64,000 nt of DNA, taken from NCBI RefSeq assembly GCF_001953305.1, contig NZ_MTFE01000010.1, positions 3,367,382-3,431,381 on the forward strand, read 5' to 3'. A program made the translations under genes and the position numbers. Below are positions 54,690-64,000 of this stretch, piece after piece. This DNA comes from Cnuella takakiae. GTDB taxonomy: Bacteria; Bacteroidota; Bacteroidia; Chitinophagales; Chitinophagaceae. Every line of letters begins with the position of its first letter. Within the stretch, counting starts at the first letter, position 1. The notes beneath the pieces are model-generated. The model worked only from the letters and a program-made list of their open reading frames with translations, was not told where the DNA came from and did no database searches.

Positions 54690-56159
54690 CTAGTTCCAAC
54701 CTCCGCCTAAAGCGCGGTAAAGATTAACTACTGCCAGAAACTGGTTACGTTTGGTAGTAGCCAGTTCCAACTCGGCTTCAACAACATTTCGCTGTGCAGT
54801 GATAACTTCCAAATAGGTGGCATAACCCGACAGGTAAAGGTCTTTGGCTGTACCAACCGCACTTTCCAGCACCTGTGTCTCCTGTTGCTTGATGGTAAAC
54901 TGCTGCTCCAGGTTGCTGATTTCACTGATGCTGGTAACCACTTCCGTAAAGGCCGTAGTAGCTGTTTTCTGGTATTGCAGCAGGGCTTCGGTACGTGCTG
55001 CGGCCACGCGGTTATAATCACCTTTTATTGCGGCCCTGTTGAAAATCGGCGCCGACAATCCTGCCAAAGCACCAGCAGCCAGGGAAGTTGGATCCAACAA
55101 CCGTGCAGCTGTAAAAGCATTGAATCCAATGTATGGTGTAAGGGTAAGGGCAGGCAAAAAGGCCTTCCTGGCTGCCAACAGGTCTGCTTCAAGAGCCCTC
55201 AGTTCCAGCTCTGCCTGTTGTATATCCGGTCGTCTCAGGAGCATGGCTGAAGGCAGACCCGCTTTCAGGCTGGCCGGTACTTGTTGCACCATTAGTGAAT
55301 TTCCCCGCAGGATGCTTTGCGGAGTCCGGCCGCAAAGCAGGTTGATTTCATTTTCTATTGCTACTACCTGTTGTTTAACGCCGGCATCCAGGGCCTGGGT
55401 TCGCAACAGTTGTGCTTTGAACTGCTGAACTGCCAACTCTGTAGCACGCCCCCCTTCTTTCTGGGCTTCCACCACCTGTAAAGCTTCCTGTTGCAACTGG
55501 ATATTCTTACGCAGGATTTCTCTTTGGCTATCCAGCGCAAGCAACTCGTAATAGCGTCCTGATACCTCCGCCACCAATTGGGTGCGCAGCCATTGCACAC
55601 CACGCTGGCTTTGTAATACCCGCAACAGGGCCGCCTCTTTCAGGTTCCGCAGCCGCCCCCAAATATCTATTTCCCAACTGCTGCGTACACCCACAAAAAA
55701 GTCGGGCATAAAAGGCGCTGGCACTTTTTGATCAGCAGAGATATTGGGCGATTTGTTCAGATCATAATTGCCAACGCCATTCATAGTATAATCGCCAAAT
55801 TTATCTACCCCTGCCGCTGCCACCCCCTGCACCCTGGGCCGCAGTGCTCCTCTTGTCTGAAGGTAGTTAGCGTTTGCCTGCTCTACCCTTTGCAGGGCGG
55901 CAAGTACATCCCAGTTACGGCGCAGTGCCGAATCCAGAAGTTGCTGTAAGTTGGGATCAGATAAAAGTTCTTTATAAGTGCGGTCGGCAATACTGGTTGA
56001 ATCTGCCGGTGCTGCAAAATGCTGGGGCAAGGCGGGTGTTGCAGCGGGCTGTACCTCCTTCATTGGAGCACAGCCGGTAGCTGCCGAAATTACCAGGGTT
56101 ACAGCACCCAAGCAAAAGGGCATCCATTTATTTCGGTCATTGCTTTTATATAGTTGCAT
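54690..56159 (-). CDS. TolC/NodT-type outer membrane efflux lipoprotein
   Basis: 489 residues, OprM-like. The signal peptide ends in a lipobox-like VISAATGCAP (C30), so the protein is probably a lipoprotein. The two OEP repeats are visible: LLDSALRRNWDVLAALQRVEQANANYLQTRG and LLDPTSLAAGALAGLSAPIFNRAAIKGDYNRVAAART; LRRPDIQQAELELRALEADLLAARKAFLP is a family mark. Forms the outer channel for the RND pump. Start overlaps the pump gene by 14 bases; last gene of the operon. Confidence 0.93.
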   Translation of the reverse strand: MQLYKSNDRNKWMPFCLGAVTLVISAATGCAPMKEVQPAATPALPQHFAAPADSTSIADRTYKELLSDPNLQQLLDSALRRNWDVLAALQRVEQANANYLQTRGALRPRVQGVAAAGVDKFGDYTMNGVGNYDLNKSPNISADQKVPAPFMPDFFVGVRSSWEIDIWGRLRNLKEAALLRVLQSQRGVQWLRTQLVAEVSGRYYELLALDSQREILRKNIQLQQEALQVVEAQKEGGRATELAVQQFKAQLLRTQALDAGVKQQVVAIENEINLLCGRTPQSILRGNSLMVQQVPASLKAGLPSAMLLRRPDIQQAELELRALEADLLAARKAFLPALTLTPYIGFNAFTAARLLDPTSLAAGALAGLSAPIFNRAAIKGDYNRVAAARTEALLQYQKTATTAFTEVVTSISEISNLEQQFTIKQQETQVLESAVGTAKDLYLSGYATYLEVITAQRNVVEAELELATTKRNQFLAVVNLYRALGGGWN

Positions 56160-59100
56160 CGGTAATTACCTCCTTTTTTGTGTTCATCCATTGGCCGCTC
56201 TTTTTACCGCTGCCTCTTTCTATACTTTCAAACAAAACATACAATCCCGGTATCAACAACAACCCGAATACGGTGCCTATGAGCATGCCTCCGGCTGCTG
56301 CCGTACCAATGGAACGGTTGCCCATGGCCCCTGCCCCGCTGGCAATCATCAAAGGGATAAGTCCGGCAATAAAAGCAAAGGAGGTCATCAGGATAGGCCG
56401 CAGCCGGGATGCGGAACCTTCAATAGCCGCCCGCATAATGCTGGCACCTTCCTTTCGCCGCTGGATAGCAAACTCCACGATCAGGATGGCGTTTTTACCC
56501 AATAAGCCAATCAGCATTACCAGCGCTACCTGTGCGTAGATGTTGTTTTCCAAACCCAATATTTTGAGGAAGAAAAAGGCGCCGAAAATACCTGTAGGCA
56601 AACTCAGGATCACTGGCAAAGGCAACAGGAAACTTTCATACTGGGCCGCCAGCAGCAGGTAAACAAACACCAGGCAGATGATAAAAATATAAATGGCCTG
56701 GTTGCCCGATATGATCTGCTCGCGGGTCATACCCGAAAATTCGTAGTCAAAGCCACGCGGCAGCACATCCTTTGCAACCTTTTGAACCGCATCAATCGCC
56801 TGCCCCGAACTGAATCCCGGTGCGGCATCACCGGTGATCATGGCAGAAGTATACATGTTATAGCGGGTCAGTTGCTCGGGGCCATATACCCGTTCCAGCT
56901 TGATAAAGGTGGAGAACGGCACCATTGCTCCCCGGTCATTCTTTACAAACAACTTCAGCAGGTCTTCGGGCTTGACCCGGTATTCGGGAGCCGCCTGGAG
57001 CATGACTTTATACATCTGGCCAAACCGGATGAAGTTAGAGGCATAATAGCTACCCATGAGGGTTTGAAGTGTTCCCATTGCATTGTCGACGGTCACACCT
57101 TTTTTGGCTGCCATCTCCTGGTCCACATGGATCAGGTATTGGGGAAAGTTGGGGTCAAAAGAAGAGAAGGCACCCGCCACTTCAGGCGTATTGTTGATGG
57201 CCTCTATAAACTTATTGCTTACCGATGCAGTTTGTTGCAGGTTGCCGCTGCCTGTTTTATCCAGCACCCGCAACTCAAAGCCGCTGGCATTGCCAAAGCC
57301 GGGCACCGTTGGTGGTGGAAAAAACTGGATGGTAGCATCGCTGATACCACGGGATTTTTCCTCCAATAATTTAATGATATCATTCACCGACTCTTTTCGG
57401 TCATCCCAGGGTTTCAGGTTGATCATGCCCATACCATAAGATGCACCCGGAACATCGTTCACCAGGCTATAACCAGCAAGGGTGGACATGGACTCTACTG
57501 CCGCAATATCCTTTGTAGCAGCCTGGATTGCGTCCAGCACCTTTTCGGTGCGCTCTACTGTGGCACCTGCAGGGGTGGTAACGTTTACATAAATCATCCC
57601 CTGGTCCTCAGTAGGAATAAAACCGGAAGGAAGGAACTGCGAAATGCCCCAGGTACCCAGGAAAAATGCTATCAGCATGGCCAGGGTGATCAGCCTTCGG
57701 CCTGCAAGGCGGCGCACCAGGGATGCATAACCTGCTTCCGTTCGGCCATATACTTTATTGAACCCACCAAAGAACCGTTGCAGGAAGCCCTTTTTCGTTT
57801 GTCCATGGTTGTTGCGCAGCAGGATGGCGCACAATGCGGGCGTAAGAGTTACCGCATTGATGCCCGAAATGACAATGGAAATGGCCATGGTAAGGGAAAA
57901 CTGGCGGTAAAAAATACCCACCGGGCCATCTATAAAGGCAACTGGAACAAACACTGCCGACATCACCAGGGTAATAGCAACGATGGCCCCACTGATTTCC
58001 TTCATGGCTGCCAGTGTAGCCTGCTGCGGTGGCATGTGCTGTTCACTCATTTTTACATGCACCGCCTCCACCACAACGATGGCATTGTCCACTACAATAC
58101 CTATGGCCAGCACCAGTGCAAAAAGGGTGAGCAGGTTGATGGAGAAACCCAGCATTTGCATGAAAAAGAGGGTCCCGACCAATGCCACAGGCACCGCCAG
58201 GGCGGGAATCAACGTGGACCTGAAATCCTGCAGGAAGATGAACACGACAATGAACACCAGGATGAACGCTTCAATAAGGGTACGGATCACTTCGCTGATG
58301 GATGCATCCAGGAAACGCGACACATCGTAGTTAATATTGAACTTCATACCCGGCGGAAATGAGGTTTCCTGCAGCTCCTTCATCCGCAGTTTTACATTGG
58401 CGATAACTTCCCGGGCATTGGAACCGGGCCGTTGTTTCATCATGATGGATGCCGACGGGCGGCCATCGGTTTTACTCACCATTGCATAGCTGAAGGATCC
58501 AAACTCCACATCAGCCACATCGTTTAATTTCAACACCGATCCGTCTTCATTTGCCCGGATCACAATATGGCCATACTGATCGGGCTCGATGAACTTGCCG
58601 GTATAACGCAACACATACTGCAGTACCTGCGGGTCTTTATCCGAACTTTCCCCGGTTTTGCCGGGTGCAGCTTCAATATTTTGCGCTCTTATAGCAGCCG
58701 TAATTTCATCAGCCGAAACATTATAGGCCATCATGCGGTCTGGCTTAAGCCAAACCCTCATCGAATAATCCTTGGCGCCCATGATCTCGGCAAAGCCAAC
58801 ACCTTCAATACGCTTCAGCTCCTGCAGGATATTGATATCGGTAAAATTGTACACGAACTTTTCGTCCGCTGATGGATCATCGCTCATGATGTTGAGGTAC
58901 ATGAGCATGGAGTTCACTTCTTTTTCGGTGGTCACTCCGGCTTTGATCACTTCCTCAGGCAATTCATCTAGGATGGTCATCACCCTGTTTTGAACGTTAA
59001 CCGCAGCCTGGTCGGGGTCCATGCCTGCTTTAAAAAAAATCTGGATCAGGGTGGTACCATTATTCGAGGTCACCGACTGCATATAGGTCATGCCAGGCAC

Positions 59101-59313
59101 GCCGTTGATGGCTCTTTCCAAAGGCGTAGCAACGGCTTTGGCACATACTTCTGCGTTGGCACCGGTGTATTTTGCCGTCACCATCACCGATGGCGGTACG
59201 ATATCGGGAAACTGGGTTATGGGCAATTGAAAAAGTGCCAACACACCCAACAGGGTTATAAATAAAGAAATCACAAGCGACAGTATTGGTCGCCTGATAA
59301 AAGTTTCAAGCAT
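56146..59313 (-). CDS. RND efflux pump inner-membrane subunit (HAE1 type, AcrB-like)
   Basis: 1055 residues, a complete 12-helix pump. First helix after MLETFIRRPILSL; ITQFPDIVPPSVMVTAKYTGANAE in the porter domain; G-I-V-V-D-N-A-I-V-V-V-E in TM4 near residue 405; GLLGKNAILIVEFA in TM10 with the Lys of the proton relay. The relay has Asp-Asn instead of the usual Asp-Asp pair (residue after the first Asp). Substrates cannot be told; multidrug export is the family norm. Middle gene of adaptor-pump-channel. Confidence 0.95.
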   Translation of the reverse strand: MLETFIRRPILSLVISLFITLLGVLALFQLPITQFPDIVPPSVMVTAKYTGANAEVCAKAVATPLERAINGVPGMTYMQSVTSNNGTTLIQIFFKAGMDPDQAAVNVQNRVMTILDELPEEVIKAGVTTEKEVNSMLMYLNIMSDDPSADEKFVYNFTDINILQELKRIEGVGFAEIMGAKDYSMRVWLKPDRMMAYNVSADEITAAIRAQNIEAAPGKTGESSDKDPQVLQYVLRYTGKFIEPDQYGHIVIRANEDGSVLKLNDVADVEFGSFSYAMVSKTDGRPSASIMMKQRPGSNAREVIANVKLRMKELQETSFPPGMKFNINYDVSRFLDASISEVIRTLIEAFILVFIVVFIFLQDFRSTLIPALAVPVALVGTLFFMQMLGFSINLLTLFALVLAIGIVVDNAIVVVEAVHVKMSEQHMPPQQATLAAMKEISGAIVAITLVMSAVFVPVAFIDGPVGIFYRQFSLTMAISIVISGINAVTLTPALCAILLRNNHGQTKKGFLQRFFGGFNKVYGRTEAGYASLVRRLAGRRLITLAMLIAFFLGTWGISQFLPSGFIPTEDQGMIYVNVTTPAGATVERTEKVLDAIQAATKDIAAVESMSTLAGYSLVNDVPGASYGMGMINLKPWDDRKESVNDIIKLLEEKSRGISDATIQFFPPPTVPGFGNASGFELRVLDKTGSGNLQQTASVSNKFIEAINNTPEVAGAFSSFDPNFPQYLIHVDQEMAAKKGVTVDNAMGTLQTLMGSYYASNFIRFGQMYKVMLQAAPEYRVKPEDLLKLFVKNDRGAMVPFSTFIKLERVYGPEQLTRYNMYTSAMITGDAAPGFSSGQAIDAVQKVAKDVLPRGFDYEFSGMTREQIISGNQAIYIFIICLVFVYLLLAAQYESFLLPLPVILSLPTGIFGAFFFLKILGLENNIYAQVALVMLIGLLGKNAILIVEFAIQRRKEGASIMRAAIEGSASRLRPILMTSFAFIAGLIPLMIASGAGAMGNRSIGTAAAGGMLIGTVFGLLLIPGLYVLFESIERGSGKKSGQWMNTKKEVITDATI

Positions 59314-59480
59314 GGGGAAGGTTTGGAATTAAAGAAAAATGCATGTCACCAGGCGTGCAGGCAAATAGCAGCATCAAGCAAGTGTAACAGGAGCCCGTAA
59401 CTGAATACGTGCCGGACAATTGCTATCCAACCATCATTGCGGATACGGTTGGGAGAAAGCCAGCAATATTTGCCACCTGT

Positions 59481-60605
59481 TTACAACGCTTGTGCTACTG
59501 CCGCTCCAGCCATGGGCTGTGGAATGATCTCCATCCCATCGCGAAGGCTTTGCACGCCTTCAAAAACAATACGTTCTCCTTCCTTCAAACCAGACTGCAC
59601 AATATAAAAGTGCGACAAGCGGGTACGGGGTACAAAACTTCTCATCCGCACCTTGTTGTCTTTATCAACTACATATACATAGTTCTTGTCCTGGATTTCA
59701 AATACCGATTTCTGTGGCAGCAGCAAGGCTTTTTCCACCGATGTTTCCAGGTTCACCTTACCTGTAGCACCATGCTTCAGCAGGTTTTCGGGGTTGGGAA
59801 ACCTGGCCCTGAAAGCAATGGAGCCGGTGCTTTCATCAAACTCTGAGGCAATTGTTTCAATGGTTCCTTCATGCGGGTAAGCTTTGCCATTGGCCAGTGT
59901 TAGTTCAACCGTATTTCTATGGCTCCTGTTTGCCTTTTTAGCATTCAGGTAATTGAGGTATTCATCTTCCGAAATATGGAAATAAGTGTATACCCAGTTG
60001 ATGTCGGAAACGGTAGTAAGCAGGCTACCCTCTGCTACCAGGCTGCCTGTTTTCAAGGGTATGCGGTTGATGATGCCGGTAAATGGTGCCCGCACCACGG
60101 TGTAGGAAAGCCGGGTTTGTGCATCGGTGAGCACCGAGCGGGCTTCTGCTATCTTGGCCCTTTGGGCTTCCATCTTTGCCTTTGCCATCTCCAGTTCCGA
60201 CGGTGACACAACTTTTTTCTCCACCAGGGTACCCACTCTCTGTAATTCTACTTCGGCGGTCTTTGCTTCGGCAAAGGCGTTACTCAGCGCAGCCTTTGCT
60301 TTGGCTACTTCGGTTTGGTACTCTTTGCTGCTCAGTACAAATAGGGTTTGCCCGGCTTTTACGTACTGGCCTTCGTCCACCATGATTTTATCAAGAAAGC
60401 CGGTAACACGGTTGCGGATCTCCACGTTTTTCACCGCTTCGATATCAGCCACATAGGCTTTGTGCAACAGGGTATCTTTAGCCAATACCTGTGTTACCGG
60501 CAACTTGGGTTTTTCATCATTTTTATTTTCCTGGCTGTTGAGCGAGCAGGCGGACAAGTATACGCCTATTAAGGGTAATGCAAATGCGTGTAGCGTTAGC
60601 TTCAT
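59481..60605 (-). CDS. RND efflux periplasmic adaptor (membrane fusion protein)
   Basis: 374 residues. Signal peptide with lipobox LSACSLNSQ (C19). The HlyD/AcrA layout is clear: lipoyl-like halves at RVTGFLDKIMVDEGQYVKAGQTLFVLSSKEYQ and VVRAPFTGIINRIPLKTGSLV, the coiled-coil hairpin (VAKAKAALSNAFAEAKTAEVELQRVGTLVEKKVVSPSELEMAKAKMEAQRAKI, in segments) and the beta-barrel with LPQKSVFEIQDKNYVYVVD. First gene of the pump operon; 167 bases to the pump start. No regulator is adjacent. Confidence 0.94.
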   Translation of the reverse strand: MKLTLHAFALPLIGVYLSACSLNSQENKNDEKPKLPVTQVLAKDTLLHKAYVADIEAVKNVEIRNRVTGFLDKIMVDEGQYVKAGQTLFVLSSKEYQTEVAKAKAALSNAFAEAKTAEVELQRVGTLVEKKVVSPSELEMAKAKMEAQRAKIAEARSVLTDAQTRLSYTVVRAPFTGIINRIPLKTGSLVAEGSLLTTVSDINWVYTYFHISEDEYLNYLNAKKANRSHRNTVELTLANGKAYPHEGTIETIASEFDESTGSIAFRARFPNPENLLKHGATGKVNLETSVEKALLLPQKSVFEIQDKNYVYVVDKDNKVRMRSFVPRTRLSHFYIVQSGLKEGERIVFEGVQSLRDGMEIIPQPMAGAAVAQAL

Positions 60606-60804
60606 TGTATGTGTGTATTAAACCAAATGAAAAGGAGTTGGCACAGAAAGGAGTTCCGGCTCATCACGCAGGTGCAGTGCCTTGAAGGCAAATTGCAGCA
60701 GGGGAATATATGGTTGTTGGGGGTGAAGCCAGGTGCCGCCTGCCTACACGGTTAAGGGCATGGCAAAACACCATGCGCGATGAGCCGGAAAAAGAAATGC
60801 TACA

Positions 60805-61227
60805 TTAAAAAGGAGAAAGCCTGAAGAGAAATACGTAATAAGGCGGGCGGGTATGCCACTCATCATCCGGCGCCGGTTCATGATCGGGGTCGGCAGCAGG
60901 TGGTATCGCAAAATTGAATGGCTTATTAGAGCTTTTACGAACAGCCTGGTGTTGTTGCAGCTGTCTTAAGAGAAAACGTGTTTTGCGCTTGCGCTCGAAA
61001 TTGTGCTGAAATGTATAAGACCGGTGATGATCTACGCTGTGGTAACCTGCATCCTGGCCAGTGACATCGTCTTGCTGCAGCTTTTGGTAAACTGCGGCAT
61101 AAGAAGGGATGATACTGCTGCCGGCTTTTTTTGACCCCTCATTTGCATGCACAACCACAGACCACAACATTATGCCGAAGAGCATAATCAGTTTGGCAGG
61201 TGTCCATATCCATTTGGTTAAGGTCAT
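60805..61227 (-). CDS. Small exported protein of unknown function
   Basis: 140 residues from the ATG at 61227. Signal peptide (IMLFGIMLWSVVVHA, cut before NEG). The mature part is basic and histidine-rich (YHSVDHHRSYTFQHNFERKRKTRFLLRQLQQHQ) and ends PDHEPAPDDEWHTRPPYYVFLFRLSPF. The many H and D residues would suit metal binding, but no known family was seen. It precedes the efflux operon by 200 bases on the same strand; whether it belongs with it is unknown. Confidence 0.55.
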   Translation of the reverse strand: MTLTKWIWTPAKLIMLFGIMLWSVVVHANEGSKKAGSSIIPSYAAVYQKLQQDDVTGQDAGYHSVDHHRSYTFQHNFERKRKTRFLLRQLQQHQAVRKSSNKPFNFAIPPAADPDHEPAPDDEWHTRPPYYVFLFRLSPF

Positions 61228-61414
61228 GTATTGCAAAGGTTTCGGGTAAGCAGTTGTAACGTGCCCCGAAATTATACAAAGCCATTTTCAATTTTGTTAA
61301 CGCTTTGTTTAACAATCCTATTAATTGCTTTTGTAATCCACCCATAAATAACCCGTAGTTATAAGCAGAACCCAATTATTGCCTGTCACACAAAAAGGGA
61401 CAAAGATTCTTCAC

Positions 61415-61453
61415 CATAAAAAAAGCACCGTGATATTCGGTGCTTTTTTTATG
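61415..61453. terminator. 16-bp terminator after the DUF4142 gene
   Basis: Arms 61415-61430 and 61438-61453, loop TGATATT, with A7/T7 runs in the stem so it works in both directions. Confidence 0.8.
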
Positions 61454-61473
61454 TAAAGTATGCTTAGCTCCTG

Positions 61474-62067
61474 TTACCTGTTTATGGCTTGGGCCGAATC
61501 GAGGTGCATACGCAAATGGGGTAAATGCTGGGTAGCAAAGTTCTTCAGGTCGGCATCAGTAGCACCGTTTGATGCACGTTGAAACAGGTCAACGGCTGCC
61601 TGGTGTGCAGTTACCTGCATGGCGGCATAAGCCTTATCAAAATCTTTTCCTGTTTTGCCCTGCAATTGGTCGAGCATAGCCTTATGAGGCGGCATCAGGT
61701 CGGTAGGCAGGGTAATGCCTTTGTTGCTCGCAATAGTTTTGAGCTGGGTGCTGGTGGTGCCATGGTCCCGGATCATGGTGGTAGCAAAGTTTTTAACCCG
61801 GTCGCTGTTGCCGTTTTGCATAGCCATATTGCTCGATTGGATTTCCAGCATATCGCTGCTAGCGGCTGTCATGGCAAAATTCTGGCTCATGGTATCCAGG
61901 GCAGCACCTGTAGCAGCGCCTCCGGCGGCTGGTGTTGTGGCCGTACTATCTACCATCGTGTTTTCGCCGGTGGTCATGGTGCCACCATCTTTCTTGTCGT
62001 TACCGCCACAGGCCCACATCATTGTGGTGCTGGCAAAAAGGGCTGCGGCTAAAATGTTTTTTTTCAT
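61474..62067 (-). CDS. DUF4142-domain lipoprotein
   Basis: 197 residues. Lipobox MMWAC (C20), a low-complexity T/A/G-rich linker (residues 21-58) and one DUF4142 four-helix bundle of the ferritin-like kind (about 62-195): FAMTAASSDMLEIQSSNMA, VKNFATTMIRDHGTTSTQLKTIA, AYAAMQVTAHQAAVDLFQRAS and LKNFATQHLPHLRMHLDSA. The helices carry repeated histidines (RDHG, TAHQ, HLPHLRMH) that could bind metal. Role unknown; often found as a stress-related envelope protein in Bacteroidota. Confidence 0.9.
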   Translation of the reverse strand: MKKNILAAALFASTTMMWACGGNDKKDGGTMTTGENTMVDSTATTPAAGGAATGAALDTMSQNFAMTAASSDMLEIQSSNMAMQNGNSDRVKNFATTMIRDHGTTSTQLKTIASNKGITLPTDLMPPHKAMLDQLQGKTGKDFDKAYAAMQVTAHQAAVDLFQRASNGATDADLKNFATQHLPHLRMHLDSAQAINR

Positions 62068-62257
62068 ACTGCTTTTTTTATGCGGTTATGGAAGAAAAAT
62101 CTATGCCAGCAGCAGCAAGCAGCCTGCAGAAAGACTGCTACAGCAAAGAAATAGGATCCCACACAAGAGCCTGATCAACAATAGCAAATGGCTATTGCCC
62201 ATGAAAAGAACGCCATTATCCAATATTTCCTATCATTGCCCACCAAAAAATACCAAC

Positions 62258-63241
62258 ATGAAATACCGCTCTTTTCAAGGCGAACAAATATCAGAAGTAG
62301 GCCTGGGCACCTGGCAGCTGGGCAGTGCCGACTGGGGCAATGTTTCAGATGAAACGGCTTTTGCCATCCTTAATGCATATGTGGATGCAGGTGGCAATTT
62401 TATCGACACTGCCGATGTGTACGGTATGGGCATTTCCGAGACGGTGATTGGTCGATTTTTGCAAACCCGTTCCGAGCCCCTGTATGTGGCCAGCAAACTT
62501 GGCCGCCGCGGTGATGGCGCAAATGGGTGGCCGCAAAACTTCACGCTCAACCACATGCGCAGCGCCGTTCAGGACAGTCTGCGCCACCTGCAACAGGACC
62601 AGTTGTTCCTGGAACAACTGCACTGCATTCCCACCGAAACCATGCGCGAAGGCAAAGTGTTCGACCACCTGCGCCAGTTGCAACAGGAAGGATTGATCAA
62701 ACATTTTGGCGCCAGCGTTGAAACTTCAGAAGAGGCCCTGATCTGCCTGGAGCAGGAAGGTCTTGCCTCCCTGCAAATTATTTTCAACCTGTTCCGCCAG
62801 CATGTTGCAGAAGAGGTTTTTGAAAAGGCTGCGGCCAAGGGTGTGGCCCTCATCATCCGGGTGCCGCTTGCCAGCGGGCTGCTGTCGGGCAAATTCAGCA
62901 AGGCTACCACCTTTGCACCTACCGACCACCGCAATTTTAATGCAGAAGGCAAGGCTTTCAATGCAGGCGAAACCTTTTCGGGGGTACCCTTCGACAAGGG
63001 TGTAGAACTGGCGCAACGTATTGCCTCCATGCTGCCAGACGACCGTACCGCCTCCTGGGCCATTCGCTGGATCCTCGATCACCCGCAGGTAACTACTGTC
63101 ATACCCGGTGCTTCCAAAGTAGCGCAGGTGCACAGCAATATGCTGGCATCAGCACTGGCACCGCTTGCCCCTGGAGTTCACCAGCAACTTCGCAAGTTGT
63201 ACGATGGGGAGATTAGGGGAATTATCCGGGGCCACATGTAA
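62258..63241 (+). CDS. Aldo/keto reductase
   Basis: 327 residues, TIM barrel, NAD(P)H-dependent. Motifs: VGLGTWQLGSADWG, the catalytic stretch NFIDTADVYGMGISE with Asp/Tyr, SKLGRR, the HCIP substrate region LEQLHCIPTETMREG, FGASVETSEEAL, and the cofactor end TTVIPGASKVAQVHSNM. The start at 62258 (MKYRSFQGEQ) is the family start; the frame runs far upstream only in antisense to the DUF4142 gene. Substrate unknown. Single gene, ends before a bidirectional terminator. Confidence 0.93.
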   Translation: MKYRSFQGEQISEVGLGTWQLGSADWGNVSDETAFAILNAYVDAGGNFIDTADVYGMGISETVIGRFLQTRSEPLYVASKLGRRGDGANGWPQNFTLNHMRSAVQDSLRHLQQDQLFLEQLHCIPTETMREGKVFDHLRQLQQEGLIKHFGASVETSEEALICLEQEGLASLQIIFNLFRQHVAEEVFEKAAAKGVALIIRVPLASGLLSGKFSKATTFAPTDHRNFNAEGKAFNAGETFSGVPFDKGVELAQRIASMLPDDRTASWAIRWILDHPQVTTVIPGASKVAQVHSNMLASALAPLAPGVHQQLRKLYDGEIRGIIRGHM

Positions 63242-63389
63242 AAACGGGGCCGCAGATGAATATGATTGGGAAAAGATTGGTATGACCTTAGGCCATGTAG
63301 GCAATTCGGGAACAAGACCAGTTTCTCTTGCGGACTTTTACCCATCGCTTCCGATGTACCAGTTAAACTTACAATACTTGTATAAAATG

Positions 63390-63416
63390 AAAACGCCGCA
63401 TTTGATGCGGCGTTTT
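63390..63416. terminator. Bidirectional terminator between aldo/keto reductase and glnS
   Basis: AAAACGCCGCAT (63390-63401) pairs with 63405-63416, loop TTG; T-rich on both sides. Confidence 0.75.
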
Positions 63417-63438
63417 CTCTTTCTTCATGTGAACTCCA

Positions 63439-64000
63439 TCAGGAGCTTTTTTTCTGCTCTTTGGCCCATCCGTCCTTGAGCGTAACGGTGCGGTTGAACA
63501 CCAGCCTACCGTAAGTATCTTTCGTATCCAGTGTAAAATATCCTTTGCGCAAAAACTGGTAGCGATCGTCCATGCGGGCATTCTTCAATGCCGGCTCTGC
63601 GTAAACGGTTGCAACCACGTCCAGCGAATTGGGGTTAATATAATCTTTGAAATCACCTTCTTCGCTGCTGGGGTCTTCTACTTTGAATAGCCGGTCGTAG
63701 AGGCGTACTTCGGCGGTAACATTGTTGTTGGCCGACACCCAGTGCAGGGTTCCTTTTACATTGATACCGGAAGTATCATTGCCGCTCTTGCTTTCCGGGA
63801 TATAAGTACAACGCAACTCGGTAATTTGCCCGGCTTCATCTTTCACCACTTCATCGCACTTGATGATATAGGCATGTTTGAGGCGCACCATGCCTCCGGG
63901 GAAAAGGCGGAAAAATTTCTTGGGAGGATTTTCCATGAAGTCATCCCTTTCAATGTATAGTTCCCTGCCGAAAGGAATTTCACGGGTTGCGCTGTTGGGG
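63439..64000 (-). CDS. glnS: Glutaminyl-tRNA synthetase, C-terminal part (5' truncated by window end)
   Basis: 187 residues of the C-terminus, open to the window edge. The anticodon-binding beta-barrel of class I GlnRS is clear: REIPFGRELYIERDDFMENPPKKFFRLFPG in pieces, RLKHAYIIKC, VKGTLHWVSA, AEVRLYDRLFKVEDP, and DRYQFLRKGYFTLD near the end. It charges tRNA(Gln) with glutamine. The catalytic half lies beyond position 64000. The internal ATG at 63936 is not the gene start. Confidence 0.95.
   Translation of the reverse strand, partial: PNSATREIPFGRELYIERDDFMENPPKKFFRLFPGGMVRLKHAYIIKCDEVVKDEAGQITELRCTYIPESKSGNDTSGINVKGTLHWVSANNNVTAEVRLYDRLFKVEDPSSEEGDFKDYINPNSLDVVATVYAEPALKNARMDDRYQFLRKGYFTLDTKDTYGRLVFNRTVTLKDGWAKEQKKSS

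Overview
The window looks like chromosomal DNA of a Bacteroidota bacterium, most plausibly Chitinophagaceae. The pointers are a SecD-SecF fusion, an about 300-residue NusB, a YtxJ-type bacillithiol redox protein, groES/groEL in a two-gene unit, many exported beta-barrel and DUF proteins typical of the phylum, few Shine-Dalgarno sequences and TAnnTTTG-like promoter words. No rRNA, tRNA, CRISPR array, insertion sequence or prophage was seen. The window is mostly ordinary core genome. The leftmost gene and the rightmost gene (glnS) are cut by the window ends.

Left part (1-17 kb). A plus-strand run of exported proteins holds the tail of an unknown protein, a DcaP-like porin, a glutaminase with a signal peptide, an exported amidohydrolase and a DUF481 protein; it looks like an envelope unit for hydrolysing amides outside the cytoplasm. 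A second porin and a thioredoxin run the other way. Then come cysK, an orphan sensor histidine kinase, a large helical protein of unknown function, a long-chain acyl-CoA synthetase, an SRPBCC protein, a small conserved protein and an exported transglutaminase-like protein. Two intergenic stretches (7396-7524 plus strand, about 10482-10621 minus strand) look like small structured RNAs with their own terminators.

Middle (17-38 kb). A lipoprotein with Fam20/CotH-like kinase motifs is followed by rlmH, rhomboid, tilS and a TPR protein, etfB-etfA, a bifunctional nuclease, ispE, queD and rocD. Then come small membrane proteins, groES-groEL, an MFS transporter, nusB, a DUF1573 lipoprotein, yajC, coaE and a class I aminotransferase. 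Several intergenic spacers here carry short inverted or direct repeats that run up to, or into, stop codons (after etfB, groES, the DUF1573 gene and coaE).

Right part (38-64 kb). secDF is followed by a CPA2-type antiporter with two RCK-C domains, an IscA-type protein, a methylmalonyl-CoA mutase catalytic subunit without a B12 domain, a B12-type radical SAM protein with unusual CX4CX2C spacing, a PNPOx-like protein, ytxJ, and a tightly overlapping three-gene operon (GT87-like, GT2, polysaccharide deacetylase). A complete RND efflux operon (adaptor, pump, outer-membrane channel), a DUF4142 protein, an aldo/keto reductase and the 3' end of glnS close the window.
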